This document shows positions 7,495-16,647 of a stretch of 64,000 nucleotides of DNA, one piece after another. Made by a program: the position numbers and the translations under genes. Source of the DNA: Streptomyces phaeolivaceus (GTDB lineage: Bacteria > Actinomycetota > Actinomycetes > Streptomycetales > Streptomycetaceae). Numbering within the stretch: position 1 is the first letter of the stretch; every line of letters starts with the position of its first letter. The notes under the pieces are model-generated. The model searched no databases, had not been told where the DNA came from, and saw nothing but the letters and a program-made list of their open reading frames with translations. Where the stretch lies: positions 1,736,001 to 1,800,000 of the forward strand of contig NZ_CP045096.1 in assembly GCF_009184865.1 (NCBI RefSeq). The letters are read 5' to 3'.

Positions 7495-8176
7495 CGGCGC
7501 GGCGACGGCGCAGCCGCAGACAGGCCACCCCGCCGACCGCGGCGAGGCCCACGGCCGCCGCGCCCGCGACCGGCGAGAAGTTCTGGGTCAGGGCGAGACC
7601 GCCGCCACCGGCCGGGACGGCGCCCTCCGGTACGGCGCCCGCCTCCACGACACGGTCGGGCCCGGCGCCTCCGGGCCTGTCCGCTCCGGGCCTGTCGGCT
7701 CCGGGGCCGGTGAGCGGGCAGTCGACGGTGATGTCCCTGCGCCCCTCCTCCAGCGGCCCGGTCACGGTTCTCCAGGTCAGCACATAGTTTCCGTCGGGGA
7801 CCCGTGCCGCGCTCTCGGGCGCCACGGGTGTGCTGTGTCCGGTGCCGTCGGCCGCGAGACTGATCTCGCCCATGGCGATGGGGTCGGTGCGCGGCGCGGG
7901 GGGCTGCCGGTCGACGGTCCAGCTGATGCGCTGGGTCGGTCGGGGATTCTCGGGGAAGTTGAAGGCGGAGAGGTAGAAGTCGCAGACCAGCCGCTGGTTG
8001 CGCGGGTTGTCGAACGGGAAGCCCACCTTGTGGATCACGACGTCGGGGTCGCCCGGGGCGGCGACGGCGGCCGGTGCCGTGATCAGGCTGGCTCCCGTGG
8101 CGGTGAGTGCCGCGAGGACGACGGCGGCGGCACTCGCGCGCACTCCGGCGGGGCGCGGGCGGGACGAGGTGGACAT
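7481..8176 (-). CDS. Secreted surface protein, candidate sortase F substrate
   Basis: 231 residues. ATG 8176 is chosen because GGAGG lies about 6 nt upstream. A Sec signal peptide (hydrophobic core AAAVVLAALTATGASLITAPA, cleavage near AVAAP) precedes a region of about 125 residues with two cysteines (LVCDFYLS and ITVDCPL) that could form a disulphide. A Gly/Pro/Ala-rich stalk follows. The C-terminus looks like a cell-wall sorting signal: LALTQ, a hydrophobic helix (VAGAAAVGLAAVGGVACL) and an Arg-rich tail. LALTQ departs from LPXTG/LAXTG at the last residue. The overlap with the class F sortase gene supports a substrate-enzyme pair. The domain itself was not recognised. Confidence 0.75.
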   Translation of the reverse strand: MSTSSRPRPAGVRASAAAVVLAALTATGASLITAPAAVAAPGDPDVVIHKVGFPFDNPRNQRLVCDFYLSAFNFPENPRPTQRISWTVDRQPPAPRTDPIAMGEISLAADGTGHSTPVAPESAARVPDGNYVLTWRTVTGPLEEGRRDITVDCPLTGPGADRPGADRPGGAGPDRVVEAGAVPEGAVPAGGGGLALTQNFSPVAGAAAVGLAAVGGVACLRLRRRRADGAA

Positions 8177-8276
8177 GCAGAACCTCCGAGTCAGACGATT
8201 TTCATACAAATCGCTCTTTCGCTTGACTCTCTGTCACATCACACCGGGCACGGGGGGAGCCGCGCCCGACGACCCG

Positions 8277-9527
8277 TCAGATGTCCCCCTTACGGCTCAG
8301 GGACGCACCGGGCGACGCACTCTCCGTGCCCGCCTTCTCCCGCTCGCCGCTCCCCCGCCCCGGCTCCGCCGGTGAGCGCAGGGCGATGCCCGCCGACACC
8401 AGCAGCAGCGCGCCGAGCATCACGAACGGCGCGGCCACGCCCGCGACCCCGGCGATCAGACCGGCCGCGGCGGGCGCCCCGGCCTGCCCCAGCCGGTTCC
8501 CCGTCAGCCGGAGTGCGAGGGCGGTGGACCGGGCCTCGTCCGGCGCGGCGTGCACCACCGTCGTCATGGACAGCGGCTGTCCGACCCCCAGACAGAACCC
8601 GAGGGCGGCGAGGATCAGGGCCAGCGCCCACACCGGGACCGGCAGCGCGATCCCGGCGCAGAGCACGGCACCGAGCAGACAGGTGACGGTGAGCAGCGCG
8701 GTCCGGCCGAGCAGCCGCAGCATGGGGGTCATCACCAGTCGGCAGGCGATGGTGGCCGCCGCGCGCAGGCTCAGCAGGAGGCCGATCACCGAGGGGGCGA
8801 TGCCCCGGTCCTCGCCGACCACCGGCAGATACGCGGTGAGAATGTCCGTCGCCGACAGCACGGCGAGGCTGATGAAGATGCCGCCGGGCACACCCCGGGT
8901 CCGTAGTATCCGGTGCACCGGGATCCGATCGCCCCGCGCCGTAAGGGACTTGGGGTCGACGGGACGCTCTATGCGCCACAGCGAGGTAAACGAGACCGCC
9001 GCCCCCGCGCCGGCCACAACCAGCGCCAGCGCGCTCGTCCGCGCCATGTCCTGGCCGCCGATCAGGGCGCCCGCGGCGATGGGGCCGACCAGTTGGCCGA
9101 GGGAGGCGCCGATGGTGAAGTGGCCGAAGTTGCGGTCGTGTTCGTGCGGCGCGGACTGGCGGGCCACCAGCGACTGGGCGCCGATCACGAAGGAGAGATG
9201 ACCGAGGCCCATCACACCGCTCCACACGGCCATCGTCGGCAGGGAGTTCGCGAGGCCGCTCAGCACGCAGCCGCCGGATATGAGGACGACGCCGATCGGC
9301 AGCAGGGGCGCGCAGCGGCCCTGGTCGGTCCTGCGGCCGAGCGGGACGGCGGCGAACAGCGGGAGCAGGGCGTAGACCCCCGCGATCACACCGATCGCCC
9401 GCTCGTCGGCGCCCAGCGCGAGGGCCCGGTAGGACACGGCGGGCCGGGCCATGGACACCGCCCCCTGCGCGAAGCTGAAGGCGATGACGAGGCGGAGCAG
9501 CCAGCCGCGGTTCCTACCGGGCCTCAC
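8277..9527 (-). CDS. MFS transporter
   Basis: A 416-residue major facilitator permease with about 12 hydrophobic helices. Features include the loop-2/3-like motif PLGRRTDQGRCAP after TM2, IGASLGQLVGPIAAGALIGG mid-protein, and a GICRL-type second half (RTALLTVTCLLGAVLCAGIALPV, LGFCLGVGQPLSMTTVV). The GTG start follows AGGAGG by about 9 nt. The C-terminal 35 residues are hydrophilic. No substrate can be assigned, and no regulator is adjacent. Confidence 0.88.
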   Translation of the reverse strand: MRPGRNRGWLLRLVIAFSFAQGAVSMARPAVSYRALALGADERAIGVIAGVYALLPLFAAVPLGRRTDQGRCAPLLPIGVVLISGGCVLSGLANSLPTMAVWSGVMGLGHLSFVIGAQSLVARQSAPHEHDRNFGHFTIGASLGQLVGPIAAGALIGGQDMARTSALALVVAGAGAAVSFTSLWRIERPVDPKSLTARGDRIPVHRILRTRGVPGGIFISLAVLSATDILTAYLPVVGEDRGIAPSVIGLLLSLRAAATIACRLVMTPMLRLLGRTALLTVTCLLGAVLCAGIALPVPVWALALILAALGFCLGVGQPLSMTTVVHAAPDEARSTALALRLTGNRLGQAGAPAAAGLIAGVAGVAAPFVMLGALLLVSAGIALRSPAEPGRGSGEREKAGTESASPGASLSRKGDI

Positions 9528-9560
9528 GATGCGGGTCCTCCTTGGGGCAGTTCACGCCAC

Positions 9561-9608
9561 GACGCGGATCGACGCGGATCGGCGGGGATCGGCGGGGATC
9601 GGCGGATC
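9561..9608. repeat. Tandem 10-bp repeat between transporter genes
   Basis: Nearly five consecutive decamers: GACGCGGATC twice, GGCGGGGATC twice, then GGCGGATCA, touching the stop of the CitMHS gene. The tract fills most of the gap between CitMHS (ending) and MFS (starting), both on the minus strand. It has no stem strong enough to be a terminator and probably arose by slippage. Confidence 0.75.
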
Positions 9609-11064
9609 AGATGATGCCGAAGAGTACGCCCGCGGCCAGGATGATCAGCGAGGTGGCCGCCGCCCACTTCACCACGAACCTGGTGTGGTCGCCGAACTCG
9701 ACCTTCGCCATGCCCACGAGCACGTACACGGCGGGCACCAGCGGGCTGGACATGTGCAGCGGCTGGCCGACGAGGGAGGCGCGGGCGATCTCCAGCGGCG
9801 ACACCCCGTGCGCGGCACCGGCTTCGGCGAGGACCGGGAGGACACCGAAGTAGAAGCCGTCGTTGGACATGAAGTAGGTGAGCGGCAGGCTCAGGAAGCC
9901 GGTGACGAGGGCCATGTGCGGGCCCATGCCGCCGGGGATGCCGTCGACGATCCATTTCGCCATCGAGTCGACCATGCCGGTGCCCTGGAGGACGCCGGTG
10001 AAGACGGCGGCGGCGAAGACCATGCCGGAGACGTTGAGGACGTTGTCCGCGTGGGCGGCGAGCCGGTCCTTCTGGTCGGGGATGTGGGGGAAGTTGACCG
10101 TCAGGGCGAGCGCGGCGCCGAGCAGGAAGAGCACCGGGATCGGCAGCAGCTCCATGATCATGGCGGTGAGCAGCGCGACCGTGAGCAGCGCGTTGAACCA
10201 GTACAGCTTGGGGCGCAGCGTCGGGCGGTTGGGGTCCAGGCCCTGGAGCCGGGCGTCGTCCTCGTCGTCGTCCTCGGCATCGGCGTCCGTACCGGAGCCG
10301 GCGCCGCCGGTCGTCTTCGTCGTACGGGCCTTGTCGTCACCGGAGCCGACGGCGGAGGCGCCCGCGCCGACCAGCACGGTCTCCTCGGACTCCGGCTGCT
10401 CCTCGTCCTTGACGATCTTCTCCTGCTCCAGGACCTCGTCGAGGCTGAGCACACCGAGGCGCTTGCGCTCACGCAGGCCGAGGAAGTAGGCGAGGACGAA
10501 GACGAAGAGCAGACCGACGAGGAGCGCGGGGATCATCGGGACGAAGATGTCGCCGGCGTCGAGCTTGAGCGCGGTGGCGGCACGGGCGGTCGGGCCGCCC
10601 CAGGGCAGCGTGTTCATCACGCCGTTGGCGGTGGCGGCGACGCCGGTCATCACGACCAGGCTCATCTTCAGGCGCTTGTACAGCGGGTACATCGCCGAGA
10701 CGGTGATCATGAAGGTGGTCGAGCCGTCGCCGTCCAGGGAGACGATCGCGGCGAGCAGAGCCGTGCCGACGACGATGCGCAGCGGGTCGGCCTTGCAGAA
10801 CTTGAGGATGCCCCGGACGATCGGGTCGAAGAGACCGACGTCGATCATCAGGCCGAAGTACACGATGGCGAACATCAGCATCGCCGCGGTGGGCGCGAGG
10901 TTGCCCACCCCCTCGATGACGTAGTCGCCGAGCTGGGCTCCCTTTCCGACGAACACGCAGAAGAGCGCGGGGATCAGTACGAGTGCCGCGATCGGCGACA
11001 TCTTCTTCATCATGATCAGGACCAGGAAGGTCGCGATCATGGCGAAGCCGAGGATGGTCAACAT
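9607..11064 (-). CDS. CitMHS-family citrate:metal/H+ symporter
   Basis: A 485-residue permease of the CitMHS family, which imports citrate complexed with a divalent metal. Two blocks of about six helices flank a large central cytoplasmic loop (about residues 205-290). Conserved blocks include SLDGDGSTTFMITVSAMYPLY, GVMNTLPWGGPTARAATALK and, near the C-terminus, SNDGFYFGVLPVLAEAGAAHG. The loop holds an unusually acidic run (DADAEDDDEDD) and a Gly/Thr/Ala-rich stretch, an insertion typical of actinobacterial members. ATG 11064 is preferred because hydrophobic homology begins at MLTILGF. No two-component citrate sensor is nearby. Confidence 0.92.
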   Translation of the reverse strand: MLTILGFAMIATFLVLIMMKKMSPIAALVLIPALFCVFVGKGAQLGDYVIEGVGNLAPTAAMLMFAIVYFGLMIDVGLFDPIVRGILKFCKADPLRIVVGTALLAAIVSLDGDGSTTFMITVSAMYPLYKRLKMSLVVMTGVAATANGVMNTLPWGGPTARAATALKLDAGDIFVPMIPALLVGLLFVFVLAYFLGLRERKRLGVLSLDEVLEQEKIVKDEEQPESEETVLVGAGASAVGSGDDKARTTKTTGGAGSGTDADAEDDDEDDARLQGLDPNRPTLRPKLYWFNALLTVALLTAMIMELLPIPVLFLLGAALALTVNFPHIPDQKDRLAAHADNVLNVSGMVFAAAVFTGVLQGTGMVDSMAKWIVDGIPGGMGPHMALVTGFLSLPLTYFMSNDGFYFGVLPVLAEAGAAHGVSPLEIARASLVGQPLHMSSPLVPAVYVLVGMAKVEFGDHTRFVVKWAAATSLIILAAGVLFGII

Positions 11065-11185
11065 GTGGATACCTAACGTTCGCCCTTGAACTCCCACCAG
11101 GGCACCGGCGGTGCGACGACGTTAGGGCGGGCCCACAAGTCTTAACAAGACGTTGACATGCGAGCAATAAGAGCAGAACTCCAGG

Positions 11186-13441
11186 TCACAGCGTTGCGCC
11201 TGCTCGGGCCCGGTCGGCGGGGCCCAGTTCGACGGGGATGCCGTTGAGGACCGCGTTGCCGGAGAGCGGGTCGAGCAGGGAGCCGTCGAGGAGCTGGTTG
11301 ACGTTGACGCCCGGGTCGAGTGCCGCGTGGCTCATGCGGGTGCCGGGGCGGTCGTGTCCCCAGCCGTGCGGGAGGCTGACGACACCGCGCCGTACGACGT
11401 CGGTGACCTCGGCGGGAGCGGTGACCTCTCCCCCGGCGCCCTTGATCCGTACGGGGTCGCCGTCGGTGATGCCGAGGCGGTCGGCGTCGTCGGGGTGGAT
11501 GTGCAGGGTGCAGCGGTTGGTGCCGCCGGTGAGGGCGGGGATGTTGTGCAGCCAGCTGTTGTTGGAGCGGAGGTGGCGGCGGCCGATGAGGACCAGGCCG
11601 TCGGGGCGCTCGCGCAGGGCGGTGCGGAGCCTCGGCAGGTCGTCGACGATCGGCCGCGGCAGCAGTTCGACCTTGCCGCTGACCGTCTTCAGCGGCTGCG
11701 GCAGCCGGGATCGCAGCGGCCCGAGGTCGATGCCGTGGGGGTGGGCGAGGACCTTCGCGAGGGTCAGCCCCTCGGGGTCGGCGCCGAAGCCGTCGCCGTA
11801 CGGGCCGAGGCGGAGCATCAGGTCGAGGCGGCGCTCGGGGCCGGTGTCGCCCGTGAGCAGGCCGGCGAGTTCCTTCGGGTCGCGGCCGTGGACGGGCGAG
11901 TGGGCCTCCTTCACGGCCTTGCCCAGGGTCTGGCCGACGACCAGGTCGTCGACGGCGGAGGGGTCGGCGCCGTGCGTCCCGGTGGCGGCGAGGACGAGGC
12001 GCGCGAGGATCTCCGTCTCGGCCATGCGCCCCTCCTCCAGGGGCACGGCGGCGCGGTTGTAGCGGACCTGGTTGCGTACGGCGAGGGTGTTGAGCGCGAA
12101 GTCGTAGTGCGGGGCCTGGGAGGGCGGGGGCGGCGGCAGGACGACGTCGGCGTGCCGGGCGGTCTCGCCCAGGTAGGGGTCGACGCTGACCATGAAGTCC
12201 AGGGAGTCGAGGGCCTTGTCGAGGCGGTCGCCGTCGGGGGCGGAGAGCACCGGGTTGGCGGCGATCGTGATGAGGGCGCGGATCGGGCCGCCCTCGGGGG
12301 TGGCGGTGTCGATCTCCTCGGCGAGCACCGACAGCGGCAGTTCGCCCTTGGCCTCGGGGTGGCCGCCGACGCGGCTGTGCCAGCGGCCGAGCGTGAAGCC
12401 GCGGCCGGGTCCGGCGGGCCGGGGCGTCTTGTCGGTCGCGGACTGCGGGAAGAGGGCGCCACCGGGCCGGTCGAGGTTGCCGGTGAGGATGTTGAGCACA
12501 TCGACGAGCCAGCTGGCGAGGGTACCGTGCGGGACGGTGCAGCTGCCGATGCGGCCGTATACGGCGGCGGTGGGCGCGGCGGCGAGTTCGCGGGCCAGCG
12601 CGCGGACGGTGTCCGCGTCGACGTCACAGGCCTCGGCGACCGCCTCGGGCGTGAACTCCCTTACGGTGGCGGCCAGTTCCTCGACGCCCTGGACATGCGG
12701 GGCGAGATGCCCGAGGTCGACGAGGTGCTCGTCGAAGAGGACGTGTGCCATAGCCGCGAGCAGCAGCGCGTCCGTGCCGGGGCGGATCGCCACATGCCGG
12801 TCGGCGAGCTTTGCGGTGCGGGTCGTACGCGGGTCGACGACGGTGAGGGTGCCGCCGCGTGCCTTGAGGGCCTTGAGCTTGCCGGGGAAGTCGGGGGCGG
12901 TGCACAGACTGCCGTTGGACTCCAGGGGGTTGGCGCCGAGGAGCAGCAGATGGTCGGTGCGGTCCAGGTCCGGTACGGGGATGGCGTGGGCGTCGCCGTA
13001 GAGCAGGCCGCTGGAGACGTGCTTGGGCATCTGGTCGACCGTGGAGGCGGTGAACAGGCTGCGGGTGCCGAGGCCGGCGAGGAGGACGGGCGGGTAGAGG
13101 GCGCCGGCCACGGTGTGGACGTTCGGGTTGCCGAGGACGACGCCGACGGCGTTCGGGCCGTGGGCCTCGACGACGGGCCGCAGGCCGGCGGCGACGGCGT
13201 CGAAGGCCTCCTGCCAGGTGGCCTCCCGCAGTTCGCCGTCCCTGCGGACCAGCGGGGTGCGCAGCCGGTCCGGGTCCCCGTCGGCCGCGCCCAGGGAGGC
13301 GCCCTTCGGGCAGATGAACCCCTTGCTGAACACATCGTCCCGGTCGCCGCGCGCCTTGGTGACGCGGGTGCCCTCGATGGTGAGGGTGAGCCCGCAGGTG
13401 GCCTCGCAGAGCGGGCAGATACGCAGGGCGGTACTGGGCAT
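11186..13441 (-). CDS. Molybdopterin-dependent oxidoreductase with N-terminal Fe-S site
   Basis: A 751-residue bis-MGD enzyme of the DMSO-reductase superfamily. The N-terminal CPLCEATC...ICPKG (about residues 8-45) supplies four Cys ligands for a [4Fe-4S] cluster. The central region holds molybdopterin-binding blocks (LLGANPLESNGSL, VVDPRTTRTAKLADRH, NILTGNLDRPGGALF). The C-terminal dinucleotide-binding domain has HPDDADRLGITDGDPVRI and LPHGWGHDRPG. No Tat signal is seen, so it is probably cytoplasmic. ATG 13441 follows GGGAGGCGAC. A perfect 18-bp palindrome (13479-13496) is just upstream and a TetR gene precedes it on the same strand, suggesting local repression. The substrate is unknown. 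Confidence 0.92.
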   Translation of the reverse strand: MPSTALRICPLCEATCGLTLTIEGTRVTKARGDRDDVFSKGFICPKGASLGAADGDPDRLRTPLVRRDGELREATWQEAFDAVAAGLRPVVEAHGPNAVGVVLGNPNVHTVAGALYPPVLLAGLGTRSLFTASTVDQMPKHVSSGLLYGDAHAIPVPDLDRTDHLLLLGANPLESNGSLCTAPDFPGKLKALKARGGTLTVVDPRTTRTAKLADRHVAIRPGTDALLLAAMAHVLFDEHLVDLGHLAPHVQGVEELAATVREFTPEAVAEACDVDADTVRALARELAAAPTAAVYGRIGSCTVPHGTLASWLVDVLNILTGNLDRPGGALFPQSATDKTPRPAGPGRGFTLGRWHSRVGGHPEAKGELPLSVLAEEIDTATPEGGPIRALITIAANPVLSAPDGDRLDKALDSLDFMVSVDPYLGETARHADVVLPPPPPSQAPHYDFALNTLAVRNQVRYNRAAVPLEEGRMAETEILARLVLAATGTHGADPSAVDDLVVGQTLGKAVKEAHSPVHGRDPKELAGLLTGDTGPERRLDLMLRLGPYGDGFGADPEGLTLAKVLAHPHGIDLGPLRSRLPQPLKTVSGKVELLPRPIVDDLPRLRTALRERPDGLVLIGRRHLRSNNSWLHNIPALTGGTNRCTLHIHPDDADRLGITDGDPVRIKGAGGEVTAPAEVTDVVRRGVVSLPHGWGHDRPGTRMSHAALDPGVNVNQLLDGSLLDPLSGNAVLNGIPVELGPADRARAGATL

Positions 13442-13478
13442 GTCGCCTCCCGGAGGCGTGGGCGTACGGGCAGGTCGA

Positions 13479-13496
13479 GCATACCGACCGGTATGC
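13479..13496. promoter_or_regulatory. Perfect TetR-type palindrome before the oxidoreductase gene
   Basis: Perfect inverted repeat GCATACCG, AC, CGGTATGC, 38 bp upstream of the oxidoreductase start. The ATACCG/CGGTAT halves are typical of TetR-family operators. The TetR gene at 13607-14224 is the obvious candidate to bind it. Confidence 0.7.
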
Positions 13497-13606
13497 ATCA
13501 CGGGGAGGGGCCGCCGGGGGTCTTGTCGGGAAATCGCGGGACCCCGGGCACGACACGCTCACGGGACGCGCGGGCCCGGCGCGACCACGGGACCCCCGGC
13601 CCGGCG

Positions 13607-14224
13607 TCAGTCCAGCACCCGCGCCAGATACGCCCGCAGCAGCTCCCGCATCTCCTGGATGACCCGTGCGTCGCCCTCCGGGGAGACCCGGAAGGCCAGG
13701 TGGACCAGGGTGTCGGCGGTCTCGACGGCGATGAGGAAGGTACGGCGCAGATCCTCGTCGGGGGTGCGGTCGATGAACGCGGAGAGCAGCTGGGACAGCC
13801 GGTCGGCGACGCGGTGGTTGGGCTCCTGACGGCGTCCGCCGACCGGGATCTGATTGCCGAAGTCGATGAGGGCGAAGCCGGGGGCGTTGCGCTTCATGTC
13901 GAGGTACTCGTCGAGGACGGCGTCCATCGCGGTACGCCAGTCCCGGCCGCCCGTCGCCTGGAGGCGTCGGGTCACCCGGTCGGTGAAACGGTCCAGATTG
14001 CGTTCGGCGAGGGCGTCGGCCATCGCGCGCTTGTTGCCGAAGAAGCGGTAGACGGAGCCGATGGGCACACCCGCGCGCAGCGCCACGGCACGGGTGCTCA
14101 GCGCGTCGTACCCCACCTCGTCGAGGAGGTCGGCACAGGCGTCGAGGATCCTTGTCAGTCGTTCGGCACTGCGCCGCTGCACGGGTGCGCGGCGCAGGGA
14201 GGTCGCCTGGGACACGGGCTTCAT
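13607..14224 (-). CDS. TetR family transcriptional regulator
   Basis: 205 residues. The DNA-binding domain is at about 18-65, with LSTRAVALRAGVPIGSVYRFFGNKRAMADAL containing the recognition helix. The C-terminal half carries a dimerisation domain (LLSAFIDRTPDEDLRRTFLIAVETADTL). It is upstream of and co-directional with the molybdopterin oxidoreductase, separated by 165 bp that contains a perfect palindrome. It therefore probably represses that gene rather than acting in a divergent pair. No copy of the palindrome is visible before its own start. Confidence 0.9.
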   Translation of the reverse strand: MKPVSQATSLRRAPVQRRSAERLTRILDACADLLDEVGYDALSTRAVALRAGVPIGSVYRFFGNKRAMADALAERNLDRFTDRVTRRLQATGGRDWRTAMDAVLDEYLDMKRNAPGFALIDFGNQIPVGGRRQEPNHRVADRLSQLLSAFIDRTPDEDLRRTFLIAVETADTLVHLAFRVSPEGDARVIQEMRELLRAYLARVLD

Positions 14225-14515
14225 GCATGCCTTTCCGCCGAGGTCCGAATGCCTTCCGAATATCAGTACGGGTGCTACCGCCGATCCCGCTCAGCCGTGG
14301 ACGCGGCGGACAGTGGGCGTCCGCGCGTCGATGGCTTGCCGGGAGACTAGAGCACCGCACTGACAGGACGGATCCGGTGCCGGTCCGGTTCTCCCTCTCC
14401 GCCCGACGCACCCGATCCGTGGACGGTCCGGCGGCGTCCGGTTGTCGCCCCCTTGCGCCCGGCGCGGCCGAATCCTACGGTGAAGCATAGGAATCGGGAT
14501 CGCGAGGGAGCGGGC

Positions 14516-15832
14516 ATGAGCGGGGACGCGAGGAAGACGGCCGAGGCGCTGGAGTACCTCACCGGATTCGGCAACGAACACGCCTCGGAGGCGGTCCCGG
14601 GCGCCCTGCCGCACGGCCGGAACTCCCCGCAGCGCGCCCCGCTGGGCCTGTACGCGGAGCAGCTCAGCGGTACCGCGTTCACCGAGCCGAGGGCCCACAA
14701 CCGCCGCTCCTGGCTCTACCGGATCCGCCCCTCGGCCGCCCACCCCGCGTTCACGCGCGCGGACAACGGCACCCTGCGCTCGGCCCCCTTCACCGAGACG
14801 GTCCCCGACCCCAACCGGCTGCGCTGGAACCCCCTGCCGGAGCCGCCGCCGGGCACCGACTTCCTGGCCGGCCTGTGGACGCTCGGCGGCAACGGCGACG
14901 CGGCGCGGCGCTCGGGCATGGCGGTGCACCTGTATCACGCCAATTCCGGTATGGAGCGGGTCTTCGGCGACGCGGACGGCGAACTCCTGATCGTCCCGGA
15001 GCGGGGCGGCCTCCTGCTGCGCACGGAGTTCGGTCTGCTGCACGCCGAGCCGGGCGAGGTCGCCCTGATCCCGCGGGGCGTCCGCTTCCGTGTCGACCTC
15101 CTCGACACCACCGCCCGCGGCTACGTCTGCGAGAACTACGGCGCCCTCTTCCGCCTCCCCGACCTCGGCCCGATCGGCGCCAACGGCCTCGCCAACGCCC
15201 GTGACTTCCGGGCGCCGGTGGCCGCGTACGAGGAGGTCGAGGGCCCGGTGGAGGTGGTGAACAAGTTCTGCGGCAACCTCTGGACGGCCGTCTACGACCA
15301 CTCCCCCCTCGATGTGGTCGCCTGGCACGGCAATCTCACCCCGTACGTCTACGACCTGCGCCGTTTCAATGTCATCGGGACGATCTCGTACGACCACCCG
15401 GACCCGTCGATCTTCACGGTGCTGACCTCGCCGAGCGACACCCCGGGCCTGGCGGGGGTGGACTTCGTGGTGTTCGCGCCGCGCTGGCTGGTGGGCGAGG
15501 ACACGTTCCGGCCGCCGTACTTCCACCGGAACGTGATGAGCGAGTACATGGGCCTGATCGAGGGCGCGTACGACGCGAAGGCGGAGGGCTTCGTGCCGGG
15601 CGGTGGCTCGCTGCACACCATGATGTCGGCGCACGGACCGGACCGGGAGACCTTCGACCGGGCGAGCGCGGCGGAGCTGGGGCCGCAGCGGGTCGACGAC
15701 GGGCTCGCGTTCATGTTCGAGACGCGCTGGCCGATCCTCACGACCGCGCAGGCGGCCCGCACGGAGCGGCTCCAGCGGGGGTACGACGACGTGTGGTCCG
15801 GACTCCAGCGCCACTTCGGCCCGTTGCGCTGA
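14516..15832 (+). CDS. hmgA: Homogentisate 1,2-dioxygenase
   Basis: A 438-residue non-haem Fe(II) enzyme that opens the homogentisate ring to maleylacetoacetate in tyrosine/phenylalanine breakdown. Recognised by the N-terminal [19 protein letters not shown] and [18 protein letters not shown], and by iron-ligand regions [16 protein letters not shown] (His, Glu) and [14 protein letters not shown] (His). ATG 14516 is chosen because GGGAG lies about 7 nt upstream and homology starts soon after. The 290-bp gap before it holds no other gene. The following GntR gene begins 28 bp downstream and may be co-transcribed; the other catabolic enzymes are not in the window. Confidence 0.97.
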   Translation: MSGDARKTAEALEYLTGFGNEHASEAVPGALPHGRNSPQRAPLGLYAEQLSGTAFTEPRAHNRRSWLYRIRPSAAHPAFTRADNGTLRSAPFTETVPDPNRLRWNPLPEPPPGTDFLAGLWTLGGNGDAARRSGMAVHLYHANSGMERVFGDADGELLIVPERGGLLLRTEFGLLHAEPGEVALIPRGVRFRVDLLDTTARGYVCENYGALFRLPDLGPIGANGLANARDFRAPVAAYEEVEGPVEVVNKFCGNLWTAVYDHSPLDVVAWHGNLTPYVYDLRRFNVIGTISYDHPDPSIFTVLTSPSDTPGLAGVDFVVFAPRWLVGEDTFRPPYFHRNVMSEYMGLIEGAYDAKAEGFVPGGGSLHTMMSAHGPDRETFDRASAAELGPQRVDDGLAFMFETRWPILTTAQAARTERLQRGYDDVWSGLQRHFGPLR

Positions 15833-15860
15833 ACGCGCCGGGCCGGGTACGGATTCCGTC

Positions 15861-16610
15861 ATGACCTCCTTCGCTCCGGACTCGCTCGTCCTGAACCGCA
15901 AACTGCCGCTCTGGTATCAGGTGTCGCAGTCCCTGCGCGCCTCGATACTGGGCCGGTCGGCCCGGGATCCGCTGCGGCTGCCGACGGAGGAGCAGTTGGC
16001 CGGGCACTACGGGGTGAGCGTGCTGACCATGCGGCAGGCGCTGAAGGAACTGGAGGACGAGGGGCTGATCACCCGGCACCGCCGGCGCGGCACGTTCATC
16101 GAGCCGAGCGCGCGCCGGGGTTCACCGGTGCGGCTGCTCGGCTCGGTGGACGCCATCGTGGCGCAGCAGTCGGGGATGACGACCGAGCTGCTGGACCAGG
16201 GCACCGCCCCTCTGTCGGGTGAACTCTCTGAGTACTTCCCCGACTTGACCGAGGTGGCCACGTACCACCGGCTGCGCGCCGACGAGAAGACGGGCGAGCC
16301 CACCAACCACGCCCGCAACTACGTCCGCCCGGAGCTGGCCGCGCGCATCGACCGCGACGATCTGCTGCGCTGGCCGATGACCAAGGTCCTGCGGGACGTG
16401 GTGGGCGTGGGCATCAGCCGGATCACCGACACCGTCGAGGCCCGTATCGCCGACCCGGAGACGGCCCGCCTCCTGCACGTCCCCCTCCTCAGCCCGATCC
16501 TCCACTACACGGGCGTCACCTACGACGACGCGGGCCGCGTCCTGGACGTGGCGGTCATCCACTACCGCGGCGACCGCTTCTCGTTCACGGTGACCCTCGA
16601 CGCGCACTGA
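15861..16610 (+). CDS. GntR-family regulator with UTRA domain (HutC type)
   Basis: 249 residues. The winged-helix domain (about 15-85) has LPTEEQLAGHYGVSVLTMRQALKELEDEGLITRHRRRGTF, the standard GntR pattern. The C-terminal half (about 105-245) is a UTRA effector-binding domain, with ARNYVRPELAARI and LHVPLLSPILHYTGVTYDDAGRVLDVAVIHYRGDR. It follows hmgA by 28 bp in the same direction, so control of homogentisate breakdown is plausible but not proven. No obvious dyad was found in front of hmgA. Confidence 0.92.
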   Translation: MTSFAPDSLVLNRKLPLWYQVSQSLRASILGRSARDPLRLPTEEQLAGHYGVSVLTMRQALKELEDEGLITRHRRRGTFIEPSARRGSPVRLLGSVDAIVAQQSGMTTELLDQGTAPLSGELSEYFPDLTEVATYHRLRADEKTGEPTNHARNYVRPELAARIDRDDLLRWPMTKVLRDVVGVGISRITDTVEARIADPETARLLHVPLLSPILHYTGVTYDDAGRVLDVAVIHYRGDRFSFTVTLDAH

Positions 16611-16634
16611 GAAGTCCTTTCACCGTGCCCGTCG

Positions 16635-16640
16635 TACGAT
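16635..16640 (+). promoter_or_regulatory. -10 element of a leaderless promoter
   Basis: TACGAT lies exactly 7 nt before GTG 16648, the spacing of leaderless Streptomyces transcripts. It argues for GTG 16648 over ATG 16639, which lies within the hexamer. No strong -35 is evident. Confidence 0.45.
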
Positions 16641-16647
16641 GCCCAGC

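Noticed and set aside
9561..9608. Decamer repeat as a transcription terminator for the MFS or CitMHS genes
   Set aside because: No inverted pairing of useful length.
11327..14350. 1007-codon plus-strand frame across the oxidoreductase and TetR genes
   Set aside because: It runs opposite two well-supported genes and crosses their intergenic palindrome; typical of high-GC antisense frames.
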